Assembly: GCF_018388425.1 (NCBI RefSeq)
Contig: NZ_CP074406.1
Coordinates: forward strand, 186,001-250,000
Reading direction: 5' to 3'
Source: Nocardioides faecalis
GTDB taxonomy: Bacteria > Actinomycetota > Actinomycetes > Propionibacteriales > Nocardioidaceae
DNA length: 64,000 bases
Part shown: in pieces, positions 1-7,313 of the stretch
How the letters are laid out: each line of letters starts with the position of its first letter
Numbering within the stretch: the stretch's first letter is position 1
Translations under genes and position numbers: made by a program
Notes under the pieces: model-generated
What the model was told of the DNA's origin: nothing
What the model saw: only the letters and a program-made list of their open reading frames with translations
The model's database searches: none

Positions 1-269
1 CAGTCGCGGTGGAAGCGGTGCATGGTGTTGCGCGCGGTGACGGTGACGTCGCTGCTGTCGATCACCTGCGGCACCGGCATGGTGTCGCGGAACGGCGCGA
101 CGTCGGGGGAGTGGAACAGCAGCGGCGACTTCAGCCATCGGGTCAGGCCGCCGCCCGTCGTGTCCGCGCCCGCCGCCGGGCCGGCCGAGCGCAGCAGGGC
201 GCCCGCCCCGAGCAGGCCGGTCGCCGTGAGCAGGCCGCGCCGGCTGAGCGGCGACATCGGTGCGGGCAT
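1..269 (-). CDS. Multicopper oxidase family protein, N-terminal part (runs off the left edge)
   Basis: Only the first 89 residues are in the window; the gene continues to the left. The N-terminus has a twin-arginine signal (SPLSRRGLL followed by an Ala/Gly/Leu-rich stretch), which implies folded export by Tat. The mature part begins with a segment of the type found in CueO/laccase-like multicopper oxidases (PFRDTMPVPQVI, then a beta strand and MHRFHRD). No copper ligands are reached, so the family call rests on this short segment only. The ATG at 269 has a purine-rich ribosome-binding site (AAGGGGGA) about four bases upstream; a second in-frame ATG at 257 is less well placed. It is divergent from the TetR gene, and the operator at 328-349 lies between the two. 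Confidence 0.5.
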   Translation of the reverse strand, partial: MPAPMSPLSRRGLLTATGLLGAGALLRSAGPAAGADTTGGGLTRWLKSPLLFHSPDVAPFRDTMPVPQVIDSSDVTVTARNTMHRFHRD

Positions 270-327
270 CGTTCCCCCTTGGTCCATGCGGCGACCAGCG
301 CTGGCCGCCGTCGGGAGCCTAACCGAA

Positions 328-349
328 AACCGTACATATGTGTACGGTT
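328..349. promoter_or_regulatory. TetR-type operator, 22-bp inverted repeat
   Basis: Perfect 9-bp arms AACCGTACA and TGTACGGTT flank a 4-base centre (TATG). The site lies in the divergent gap between the multicopper oxidase and the TetR gene at 412. The same 22 bases, in the opposite orientation, occur at 19833-19854 upstream of the mce operon. A palindrome of this size next to a TetR gene is the usual layout of an autoregulatory operator; that this TetR binds it is inference. Confidence 0.7.
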
Positions 350-411
350 GGTTCATCGGTGGTCCTCCGCCCACCTGGTCGTGACGGCGCGGGGGTGTCG
401 CTGAGAGGCTG

Positions 412-1059
412 GTGCCCGTGAGCACGAAGGACGAGGTGCCGGCCGCCACCCTGGACCCCAGCCCGGCCGCCGCCCCGGCGCAGACCCCCGCGCGGACCCC
501 GGCGCCGGTACGGCGTTCCCGGGGCAGCCGGCTGTCCCGGGACGACTGGGCGGCCGCGGCGCTGGAGGTCCTCGTCGCCGACGGCATCGCGGGAGTCGAC
601 ATCAACGCGGTCTGCAAGCACGCCGGGGTGACCCGGGGCAGCTTCTACTGGCACTTCTCCGACCTCGGTGCGCTGCACGCCGCGATGGCCGAGCGGTGGT
701 GCGCCGAGACCCGGGAGGCGATGCGCAACCTCGCCGAGCTGGACCGGCTGCCTCCGCGCGAGCGGCTGCAGGCGATGACGCTGCACCTGGTCGACGACTC
801 CAACTGGGGCGTGGAGCGGGCGCTGCGGGAGTGGGCGCGCTCGGAGCCGAGCGTCGCCGAGGTGATCGCCGAGGGCGACCGGTTCGTGTTCTCGCTCGTC
901 GAGGGGGCGCTGCTGGAGCTGCGCGGCGAGGCGTCCGAGGCGCGGGTGCTGGCCGGGCTGCTGGTCTATGCCGGCATCGGCTTCGCGCACGGCCAGGCCG
1001 GCCTGCCCAAGCCGACCGCCGAGGAGATCGAGGAGCTGCTCCGGCTCGTCACCGGCTGA
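412..1059 (+). CDS. TetR/AcrR family transcriptional regulator
   Basis: A 215-residue one-component repressor. Residues 1-37 are a Pro/Ala/Thr-rich disordered leader, followed by the TetR helix-turn-helix (about residues 45-90, with the recognition-helix pattern GVTRGSFYWHF), then an all-helical ligand-binding domain. The start is GTG at 412; GTG at 418 is equally possible because the GAGAGG ribosome-binding site at 402-407 serves both. Its last 11 bases overlap the convergent HMG-CoA-lyase-like gene. The 22-bp operator at 328-349 lies 63 bp upstream, and an identical site precedes the mce operon at 19765. This suggests that the protein represses its own gene and lipid import. The ligand is unknown; a CoA thioester or steroid-like molecule would fit the neighbours. 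Confidence 0.9.
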   Translation: MPVSTKDEVPAATLDPSPAAAPAQTPARTPAPVRRSRGSRLSRDDWAAAALEVLVADGIAGVDINAVCKHAGVTRGSFYWHFSDLGALHAAMAERWCAETREAMRNLAELDRLPPRERLQAMTLHLVDDSNWGVERALREWARSEPSVAEVIAEGDRFVFSLVEGALLELRGEASEARVLAGLLVYAGIGFAHGQAGLPKPTAEEIEELLRLVTG

Positions 1060-1978
1060 GGGGTCCTCGGGCGCCGGCCGGGAACCCGCCGGCGCGCAGC
1101 AGCGCACCGGGCAGGTGCTTGTCGAGGCGCCCCTCCAGCCAGCCGGCGGCGTCGGTGACCTCGTCGAGGTCGAGGCCGGTGGCCACGCCCATCCGGTCGA
1201 ACAGGTACACGAGGTCCTCGGTGGCGACGTTGCCCGTGGCGTTCGGCGCGAAGGGGCAGCCGCCGGCGCCGCCGATGCTGGCATCGAGGCGGGTGACGCC
1301 GGCCTGCACCGCGGCGACCGCGTTCGCGACGCCGGTGTGCCGGGTGTCGTGCAGGTGCACCCGCAGCGCCACGTCGTCCCCGACCACGTCCCGGGCCAGG
1401 GCGAACCGGGCCGCGACGTCGGTGGGCACCGCGACCCCGATGGTGTCGGCGAGGGACAGCTCGTCGGCACCGGCGTCGGCGACCCGGTCGAGCACGTCGC
1501 GCAGCCGGGCCGGCGACACCTCGCCCTCGAACGGGCAGCCGAAGGCCGCGCCGACGGTGATCGTGGTGAACATCCCCGCGGCCCGGGCCTCGGCGACGAT
1601 CCCGGTCGCCGCCGCCACCATCTCCGCGGTGTCCACGCCCTGGTTGCGCCGGCAGAAGGTGTCGGTGGCGACGACGACCACGTCCACCTCGTCCACCCCG
1701 GCGGCCAGCGCCCGGTCCAGGCCGCGCCGGTTCATCACCAGCCCGGCGTACGAGACGCCCTCGTGCCGCGGCACCGCGGCCATCAGCTCGTCGGCGTCGG
1801 CCATCTGCGGCACCCGCTTCGGGTTCGCGAAGCTGGTGACCTCGATCCGCCGCGCGCCGGCACGCACCGCCCGCTCGACCAGCTCGACCTTGTCCTCGGT
1901 GGACAGCAGCGTCGCCTCGTTCTGGAGCCCGTCGCGCGGCGCCATCTCGATGACGTCGACGCGCGATTCCGGGCTCAC
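1049..1978 (-). CDS. Hydroxymethylglutaryl-CoA lyase-like TIM-barrel enzyme
   Basis: 309 residues, full length for the HMG-CoA lyase/DRE-TIM metallolyase family. Seen: the N-terminal PRDGLQNE metal and substrate motif, the metal-binding HLHDTRHTG segment, and the C-terminal GGAGGCPFAP signature with the catalytic cysteine, followed by ATGNVATED. The family cleaves HMG-CoA (or a related 3-hydroxy-3-methyl acyl-CoA) to acetoacetate and acetyl-CoA. The start is GTG at 1978, overlapping the HyuB stop by four bases, so it is translationally coupled as the last gene of the CaiB-HyuA-HyuB operon. The position suggests it cleaves the product of that pathway rather than serving leucine degradation; no other leucine catabolic gene is present. 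Confidence 0.85.
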   Translation of the reverse strand: MSPESRVDVIEMAPRDGLQNEATLLSTEDKVELVERAVRAGARRIEVTSFANPKRVPQMADADELMAAVPRHEGVSYAGLVMNRRGLDRALAAGVDEVDVVVVATDTFCRRNQGVDTAEMVAAATGIVAEARAAGMFTTITVGAAFGCPFEGEVSPARLRDVLDRVADAGADELSLADTIGVAVPTDVAARFALARDVVGDDVALRVHLHDTRHTGVANAVAAVQAGVTRLDASIGGAGGCPFAPNATGNVATEDLVYLFDRMGVATGLDLDEVTDAAGWLEGRLDKHLPGALLRAGGFPAGARGPLSR

Positions 1979-3846
1979 AGCGGCACCGGCGGACGGGGAC
2001 GGGGCAGCCCGGTCTCCTCCTCGCAGCGGTCCAGGATCGTGGCCAGGTCCGGGCCCATGTCGAAGGTCGGCAGCGGGTCGGGCCGGCCCTCGCCCATCTC
2101 GGCGCGCAGCGCGTCGGTGGCCTCGGTGTCCACGGCGCCGCGCTCGTCGCAGACCACGCCGAAGCGGCGCGCGCCCTCGGCGGTGACCAGGCCGCGGCGT
2201 ACCTCCAGCGCGACCAGGTCGGGGTCGCGGGCCAGCGGGTCGCCCCAGCCGCCGCCGCCCCAGGTCACGAAGTGCAGCACCTCGCCGGCCCGGACGGTGA
2301 AGTCGTGCAGCTTGCTGGGCAGGATCTCGGTGCTGCCGTCGGGCCGCTCGACCCACTTGCGGCCGCGGGCGCCCGGCGCTCCGCCGTTGACGCCCCACGG
2401 GTAGGTCAGCCAGCGGTCGTCGTGGATCGCGATGGTGCCGTCCTCGAGGAACCGGTAGGCCACGTCCACCCCGTTGCCGCCGCGGTGCAGTCCGGCGCCG
2501 CCGGTGTCGGCGACGGTCTCCCAGCGCTCGATGCGCAGCGGGTAGTAGGACTCCAGGTACTCGCACGGGATGTTGACGAACGAGGGCCACAGCGAGTGGC
2601 CGTCCGGGCCGTCGCCGATCGGGCGGCCCGGGATGCCGCCGAAGCCGATCGAGTAGAGCTGGAACCACTCGCCCTTGCGCTCGCCCTCGCCGTAGGTGCC
2701 CGAGTACATGAAGTGCGGTGAGGAGGAGAACCCGGCGGCGTTGAGCAGGGCGGGGTTCATCTGCCCGAGCAGGCCGCCGAAGAGGTCGAAGATGCGGCCG
2801 ATCCCGTGGTTGCGGGCGTTCAGCGCGGCGGGGTACTTCGGCTTCCAGAACGACTCCTCGGGGATCTCGACGTCGACCAGCGGGTAGAAGCCGTCGTTCC
2901 AGAGGATCTGCGGGTCGGCGACGGTGATCATGTAGATCCCGAAGAACATCCGCGCCAGGTTCTCGTTGATGTAGTAGTTGATCGGCCCCTTGGCCTGCGG
3001 GCTGCTGCCGGAGAAGTCGAGCAGCACCTTCTCCCCGGTGCGGGTCAGGCTGAGCTTGAGCTCGTACGGCCCGTAGCCGACGCCGTCGTCGCAGATGTAG
3101 TCGGTGAACGAGATCGTCCGGCCGTCCTCGAACACCTCCTGGAGCAGGATCTTCATGGCGTCGTAGTTGCGCTGCAGCAGCGCGTCGAGCGCCGAGGTGT
3201 AGGTGTCCACGCCGAAGCGGGCGCACATCTCCTGCACCCGGCGCGACGCCGTGCGGCAGGCGGCGACGATGCCGTTCAGGTCGGCGCGGTTCCAGTCCGG
3301 CTTGCGGACCTGGTTGAGGATGATGCGCAGCGCGTCCGCGTCCAGCACGCCCTTCTTGTAGAGCTTGAAGGGCGGGATGATGACGCCCTCCTCGAAGATC
3401 GTGCGGGCGTCGGTGGGCATCGAGGCCGGCGTCTTGCCGCCCACGTCGGACATGTGGCCGAACATCGAGGCCCAGCCGACGATGCGGCCCTCGAAGTAGA
3501 TCGGCATCACCACCAGCCAGTCGTTGGCGTGGCTGATCGCGGCGCCGCACGAGTACGGGTCCGACGTCAGCAGGACGTCGCCCTCCTCGATGTCGCCGTC
3601 GAAGTTGGCCAGGAAGTCGGGGATCGAGAGGCCGAACTGGCCTACGACCATCTTGCCCTCGGGGTCGCCGATGAGCGGGAACTCGTCGTGCTGCTCGCGG
3701 ATGCCCGGGGACAGCGCGGTGCGGAACAGCACCTCGTCCATCTCGTAGCGGGCGTTGCGCAGCCCGTTCTCGATCAGGTCCAAGGTGACGACGTCGACGT
3801 CGACCCGGGTCGGCGACCCGGTGGCGGTCTCGATGAGGCGGGCCAT
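1975..3846 (-). CDS. Hydantoinase B / acetone-carboxylase alpha-type subunit (HyuB)
   Basis: 623 residues, matching the HyuB (N-methylhydantoinase B / acetone carboxylase alpha) family in length and in conserved segments such as FRTALSPGIREQHDEFPLI near the N-terminus, LTSDPYSCGAAISHANDW, and the glycine-rich GGAGLHRGGNGVDVAY toward the C-terminus. The family works with HyuA in ATP-dependent opening of cyclic amides or carboxylation of ketones. The gene starts 3 bp after the HyuA stop and overlaps the following lyase gene by four bases. A third (gamma) subunit, as in acetone carboxylase, is absent, so a two-subunit hydantoinase- or acetophenone-carboxylase-like complex is more likely. Confidence 0.85.
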   Translation of the reverse strand: MARLIETATGSPTRVDVDVVTLDLIENGLRNARYEMDEVLFRTALSPGIREQHDEFPLIGDPEGKMVVGQFGLSIPDFLANFDGDIEEGDVLLTSDPYSCGAAISHANDWLVVMPIYFEGRIVGWASMFGHMSDVGGKTPASMPTDARTIFEEGVIIPPFKLYKKGVLDADALRIILNQVRKPDWNRADLNGIVAACRTASRRVQEMCARFGVDTYTSALDALLQRNYDAMKILLQEVFEDGRTISFTDYICDDGVGYGPYELKLSLTRTGEKVLLDFSGSSPQAKGPINYYINENLARMFFGIYMITVADPQILWNDGFYPLVDVEIPEESFWKPKYPAALNARNHGIGRIFDLFGGLLGQMNPALLNAAGFSSSPHFMYSGTYGEGERKGEWFQLYSIGFGGIPGRPIGDGPDGHSLWPSFVNIPCEYLESYYPLRIERWETVADTGGAGLHRGGNGVDVAYRFLEDGTIAIHDDRWLTYPWGVNGGAPGARGRKWVERPDGSTEILPSKLHDFTVRAGEVLHFVTWGGGGWGDPLARDPDLVALEVRRGLVTAEGARRFGVVCDERGAVDTEATDALRAEMGEGRPDPLPTFDMGPDLATILDRCEEETGLPRPRPPVPL

Positions 3847-3849
3847 GGC

Positions 3850-5952
3850 TCAGCCTTCCGGGGTGGGGGCGGTGGTGGGGGGGGCGGGGGTGGAGTCGAG
3901 CGGGCGGATCAGCATGCTGCCGCTGGGGTGGACGGTGGCGGCGTGGTCGGGCAGGACGAGGGTGGTGGAGTCCATCTCCACCACGATCGCGGGACCGCGT
4001 ACGACGTTGCCGGTGCGCAGCTTGGTGCGGTCGTAGATGGCGGCCTCCACCTCGGCGCCCTGCACCCAGATCGGTTGACGCTCCAGCAGCGCGTCGACCG
4101 GGTCCTCGCCGCCGTCGGCGAGGGTGGCCGCGGTGACCGAGGGCCGCGGCCCGTGGGCGGTCGCGCGGACGGTCACCAGCTCGTGCTCGTTGTCGAGCAC
4201 GAACGAGAACAGCCGCTCGTGCTCGATGTCGAAGGAGGCGCGCAGCGAGGCCAGGCCGGCGCCGGCGCCGTCGAAGGCCTCGATGTCGATCGTCACCGGG
4301 ATCTCGAAACCCTGGCCGTGGTAGCGCAGGTCCGCGGCGTAGACGACGTCCTGGTCGGGCTCGGCGATGCCGTCCTTGACCAGCGTGCCGCGGGCCGCGT
4401 CGGCCAGCTCCTCGAGCAGCGTGCGCAGCAGGTCGTCGGTGAGGTCACCGAAGCGGCGCACCAGGGTGCGCACGGACTCGTCGCGCGCGTTGGTGGTCGC
4501 GTCGCCGTACGCACACAGCACGCCGGGCGAGGGCGGGATGATGACCGGCCAGGAGCCGGTCAGCCTGCCCAGCGCGTTGGCGTGCAACGGACCCGCGCCA
4601 CCGAAGGCGACCAGCGCGAAGTCGCGCGGGTCGAAGCCCTGCTGCACCGAGACCAGGCGCAGCGCCCCGAACATGTTCTCGTTGACGATGTCGACGATGC
4701 CAGCGGCGGCCGCCTCGACCGACTCCAGGCCGGTCGCCTCGGCGATCGAGGCGACCGCGGCGCGGGCGGCCTCGCGGTCCAGGGTGATCTCGCCGCCGGC
4801 GAGCTGGGTCGGCAGGTAGCCGAGCACCACGTTGGCGTCGGTCACGGTCGGCTCGGTGCCGCCGCCCGGGTACGCCGCGGGGCCGGGTGCGGCGCCCGCC
4901 GACTGCGGGCCCACCCGCAGCGCCTGCGTCAGCGGCGGCACGTGCGCGATCGAGCCGCCGCCGGCACCGACGGTGCGCACGTCCACCGAGGTGGCGCGGA
5001 CCTTCAGGTCACCGACCATGGTCTCCCGGCCGATCCGCGGCACGGAGTCCTGCACCAACGCGACGTCGGTGGACGTGCCGCCCATGTCGAACGTCAGGAA
5101 GTCGCGGAACCCGGCCTGCTCGGCCACCCACGCAGCCCCGGTGACGCCGCCCGCGGGGCCTGAGAGCAGCAGGTTGACGGGGTTCTCCGCCGCCACCGGG
5201 CCGGAGACCAGACCGCCGTCGCTGCGCAGGATCGACAACGAGCCCTCGACGCCGCCGTCGCGCAGCTGCGCCTCGAGGTTCGACACGTAGCGACGCACCT
5301 GCGGCTGCACCGCGGCGTTCGCCACCGTGGTGATGGTGCGCTCGTACTCGCGCAGCTCCGGCAGCACGGTGGAGGACAGCGACACCGGCACGTCGGGCAG
5401 CTCCTCGGCGGCGATCTCGCCGATGCGTCGCTCGTGGGTGGGGTTGGCGTAGGAGTTGATCAGGCTGACGCTCAGCGCCTCGACGCCCGCCTCGCGCAGG
5501 TGGGCCAGGCCGCGTCGTACGTCGTCCTCGTCGAGCTCGGTCACGACCGAGCCGTCGGCACCGATCCGCCCGCGCACCTCGACGGTGTCCTCCAGCGCGG
5601 CCAACGGCTCGGGCTTGGGCCAGATGATCCAGCCGGCCAGCCCGCCGGGCACGAAGGAGCGGGCTATCTGCAGCACCTGCCGGAACCCGTCGGTGGTCAC
5701 CAGGCCGACCCGGGCGCCCTTGTTCTCCAAGATCGCGTTGGTCGCCACGGTGGTGCCGTGGAAGACCTCGGCGATCTCCTCCATGGTGATGCCGGCAGAG
5801 GAGCACACCTTCTCGATGCCACGCAGCACGCCGACGGACTGGTCGGCCGGCGTCGAGGCGGTCTTGGCCCGATGGGTCTCGCCGGTGTCCTCGTCGATGA
5901 GCAGGATGTCGGTGAACGTGCCTCCCACGTCCACGCCGAGCCGGTAGGTCAT
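3850..5952 (-). CDS. Hydantoinase A / acetone-carboxylase beta-type ATPase subunit (HyuA)
   Basis: 700 residues. It begins with the actin-fold ATP-binding motif GVDVGGTFTDILLIDEDTG, has a second phosphate loop (MGGTSTDVALV, near residue 290) and a conserved FGGAGPLHANALGR segment, all diagnostic of the hydantoinase A/oxoprolinase N-terminal and central domains. These subunits phosphorylate the substrate carbonyl or enolate at the expense of ATP; HyuB completes the reaction. The gene lies 12 bp after the CaiB/BaiF gene and 3 bp before HyuB, so the four genes form one transcription unit. The substrate cannot be told from sequence. Confidence 0.87.
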   Translation of the reverse strand: MTYRLGVDVGGTFTDILLIDEDTGETHRAKTASTPADQSVGVLRGIEKVCSSAGITMEEIAEVFHGTTVATNAILENKGARVGLVTTDGFRQVLQIARSFVPGGLAGWIIWPKPEPLAALEDTVEVRGRIGADGSVVTELDEDDVRRGLAHLREAGVEALSVSLINSYANPTHERRIGEIAAEELPDVPVSLSSTVLPELREYERTITTVANAAVQPQVRRYVSNLEAQLRDGGVEGSLSILRSDGGLVSGPVAAENPVNLLLSGPAGGVTGAAWVAEQAGFRDFLTFDMGGTSTDVALVQDSVPRIGRETMVGDLKVRATSVDVRTVGAGGGSIAHVPPLTQALRVGPQSAGAAPGPAAYPGGGTEPTVTDANVVLGYLPTQLAGGEITLDREAARAAVASIAEATGLESVEAAAAGIVDIVNENMFGALRLVSVQQGFDPRDFALVAFGGAGPLHANALGRLTGSWPVIIPPSPGVLCAYGDATTNARDESVRTLVRRFGDLTDDLLRTLLEELADAARGTLVKDGIAEPDQDVVYAADLRYHGQGFEIPVTIDIEAFDGAGAGLASLRASFDIEHERLFSFVLDNEHELVTVRATAHGPRPSVTAATLADGGEDPVDALLERQPIWVQGAEVEAAIYDRTKLRTGNVVRGPAIVVEMDSTTLVLPDHAATVHPSGSMLIRPLDSTPAPPTTAPTPEG

Positions 5953-5964
5953 GTCGTCGTCCTC

Positions 5965-7179
5965 TCAGATGATGCCGGCCGAGCGCAGCGACGAGAGCTC
6001 GTCGTCGTCGATCCCCAGCAGGTCGCGGTAGATGTCGTCGTTGTGCTCGCCCAGCCGCGGTCCCACGTGGCGCACCCGGCCGGGGCTCTCGGACAGCTTC
6101 GGGACGACGTTGTGCATGGCGAGCTCGCCCAGGTCGGGGTGGGTGAGCCGGACGATCGCCTCGCGCGCGGCGAAGTGCGGGTCGGTGAGCATGTCCGCGG
6201 CCTTGTAGATGCGGCCGGCGGGGACCCCGTGCTCGTGGAGCAGCTCCAGCAGCGCGTCGGCGGGCTGGGTGGCGGTCCACCGGGCGATCAGCTCGTCGAG
6301 CTCGGCCATGTGGTGCCCGCGGGCGCCGTGGGTGGCGTAGCGCTCGTCGGTGGCCAGCTCGGGGCGGTCCATGGCGGCGGCCAGGCGGCGGAAGACCGTG
6401 TCCTGGTTGGCCGCGACGAGCACCATCTCGCCGTCGGCGGTGGGGTAGACGTTGCTGGGTGCGACGTTGGGCAGCGTGGTGCCGGTGCGCTCGCGTTGGT
6501 AGCCCGCGACCTGGTACTCCGGGATCAGCGACTCCATCATCGCCAGCACCGCCTCGTAGATCGCGGAGTCGACGACCTGCCCGCGGCCGGTGCGCTCCCG
6601 CTGGTGCAGCGCGACCAGGGTGCCGAGGCAGGCGAACGTCGCGGCCAGCGAGTCGCCCAGCGAGATGCCGGCGCGTGCGGGCGGGCGGTCGGGGTCGCCC
6701 GTCACGTAGCGGATGCCGCCCATCGCCTCGCCGATCGAGCCGTACCCGGCCCGCGAGGCGTAGGGACCGGTCTGGCCGAAGCCGGTGACCCGGGTGACGA
6801 CCAGCCGGGGGTTGGTCTCCCACAACCGCTCGGGAGCCAGGCCCCACCGCTCGAGGGTGCCGGGCCGGAAGTTCTCGATCAGCACGTCGGCCTTCTCGAG
6901 CATCCGGCGGACCAGGTCCTGGCCCTCGGCGGTGCGCAGGTCGGCGGTGACGGACTTCTTGTTCCGCGCCACCACCGGCCACCACAGCGAGCGGCCGTGC
7001 GGCTTCTCCCGGCCCCACTGGCGCATCGGGTCGCCGGACGCGGGGTCCTCGACCTTGATCACCTCGGCCCCGAAGTCGCCGAGCAGCTGCCCGCAGAACG
7101 GGCCCGCCAGCAGCTGCCCCAGCTCGACCACGCGGACGTCGTCGAGCGGGAGGGTCTCGTGGGTCTCCTCGGAGCTCAC
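5965..7179 (-). CDS. CaiB/BaiF (family III) CoA-transferase
   Basis: 404 residues from GTG at 7179. Family III CoA-transferases move CoA between acyl-CoA and a free acid through an aspartyl-CoA anhydride. Seen: the N-terminal VVELGQLLAGPFCGQLLGDFG, the conserved REKPHGRSLWW/RNKKSVTADL region, and the GISLGDSLAA segment that carries the catalytic Asp. An upstream in-frame extension to 7272 exists but crosses the promoter region and a palindrome, and has no family resemblance, so I chose 7179. It is the first gene of the operon with HyuA, HyuB and the lyase, and probably activates or releases the CoA ester on which the lyase acts. Confidence 0.88.
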   Translation of the reverse strand: MSSEETHETLPLDDVRVVELGQLLAGPFCGQLLGDFGAEVIKVEDPASGDPMRQWGREKPHGRSLWWPVVARNKKSVTADLRTAEGQDLVRRMLEKADVLIENFRPGTLERWGLAPERLWETNPRLVVTRVTGFGQTGPYASRAGYGSIGEAMGGIRYVTGDPDRPPARAGISLGDSLAATFACLGTLVALHQRERTGRGQVVDSAIYEAVLAMMESLIPEYQVAGYQRERTGTTLPNVAPSNVYPTADGEMVLVAANQDTVFRRLAAAMDRPELATDERYATHGARGHHMAELDELIARWTATQPADALLELLHEHGVPAGRIYKAADMLTDPHFAAREAIVRLTHPDLGELAMHNVVPKLSESPGRVRHVGPRLGEHNDDIYRDLLGIDDDELSSLRSAGII

Positions 7180-7193
7180 ACCGGCACCCGTTT

Positions 7194-7229
7194 CGTATAC
7201 AGGATGGACCGAGAAGTGACGGAGGTCAC
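7194..7229 (-). promoter_or_regulatory. Putative CRP-like site and -10 element for the CaiB-HyuAB operon
   Basis: Read on the minus strand, TGTGA-N6-TCACT (7214-7229; core GTGAC and GTCAC arms at 7216-7229) matches the CRP/GlxR consensus. It is followed by a TATACG hexamer at 7199-7194, only 14 bp before the GTG at 7179. A start site near 7187-7181 would make the transcript almost leaderless and place the palindrome at about -36 to -42, the class II activator position. A TTTCGTA/TACGAAA pair (7191-7197 and 7248-7254) brackets the whole element. Confidence 0.4.
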
Positions 7230-7284
7230 ATCCGGTGCCGTCGAATGTACGAAAGCCCGCGCACGCAGGCAAGGGCGACGGTCA

Positions 7285-7302
7285 GCCGGCGGGGTCGCCG
7301 GC
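7285..7302 (-). terminator. Possible terminator hairpin after the sulfatase gene
   Basis: GCCGGC arms with a 6-base loop just beyond the sulfatase stop codon (7314-7316). There is no T-run, which is common in high-GC actinobacteria; the short stem makes the call weak. Confidence 0.3.
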
Positions 7303-7313
7303 GGGTGGTGCGA

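Noticed and set aside
5965-7272. Longer start of the CaiB gene at 7272
   Set aside because: It would place a promoter-like region and palindromes inside the coding sequence, and the extra residues do not match the family.
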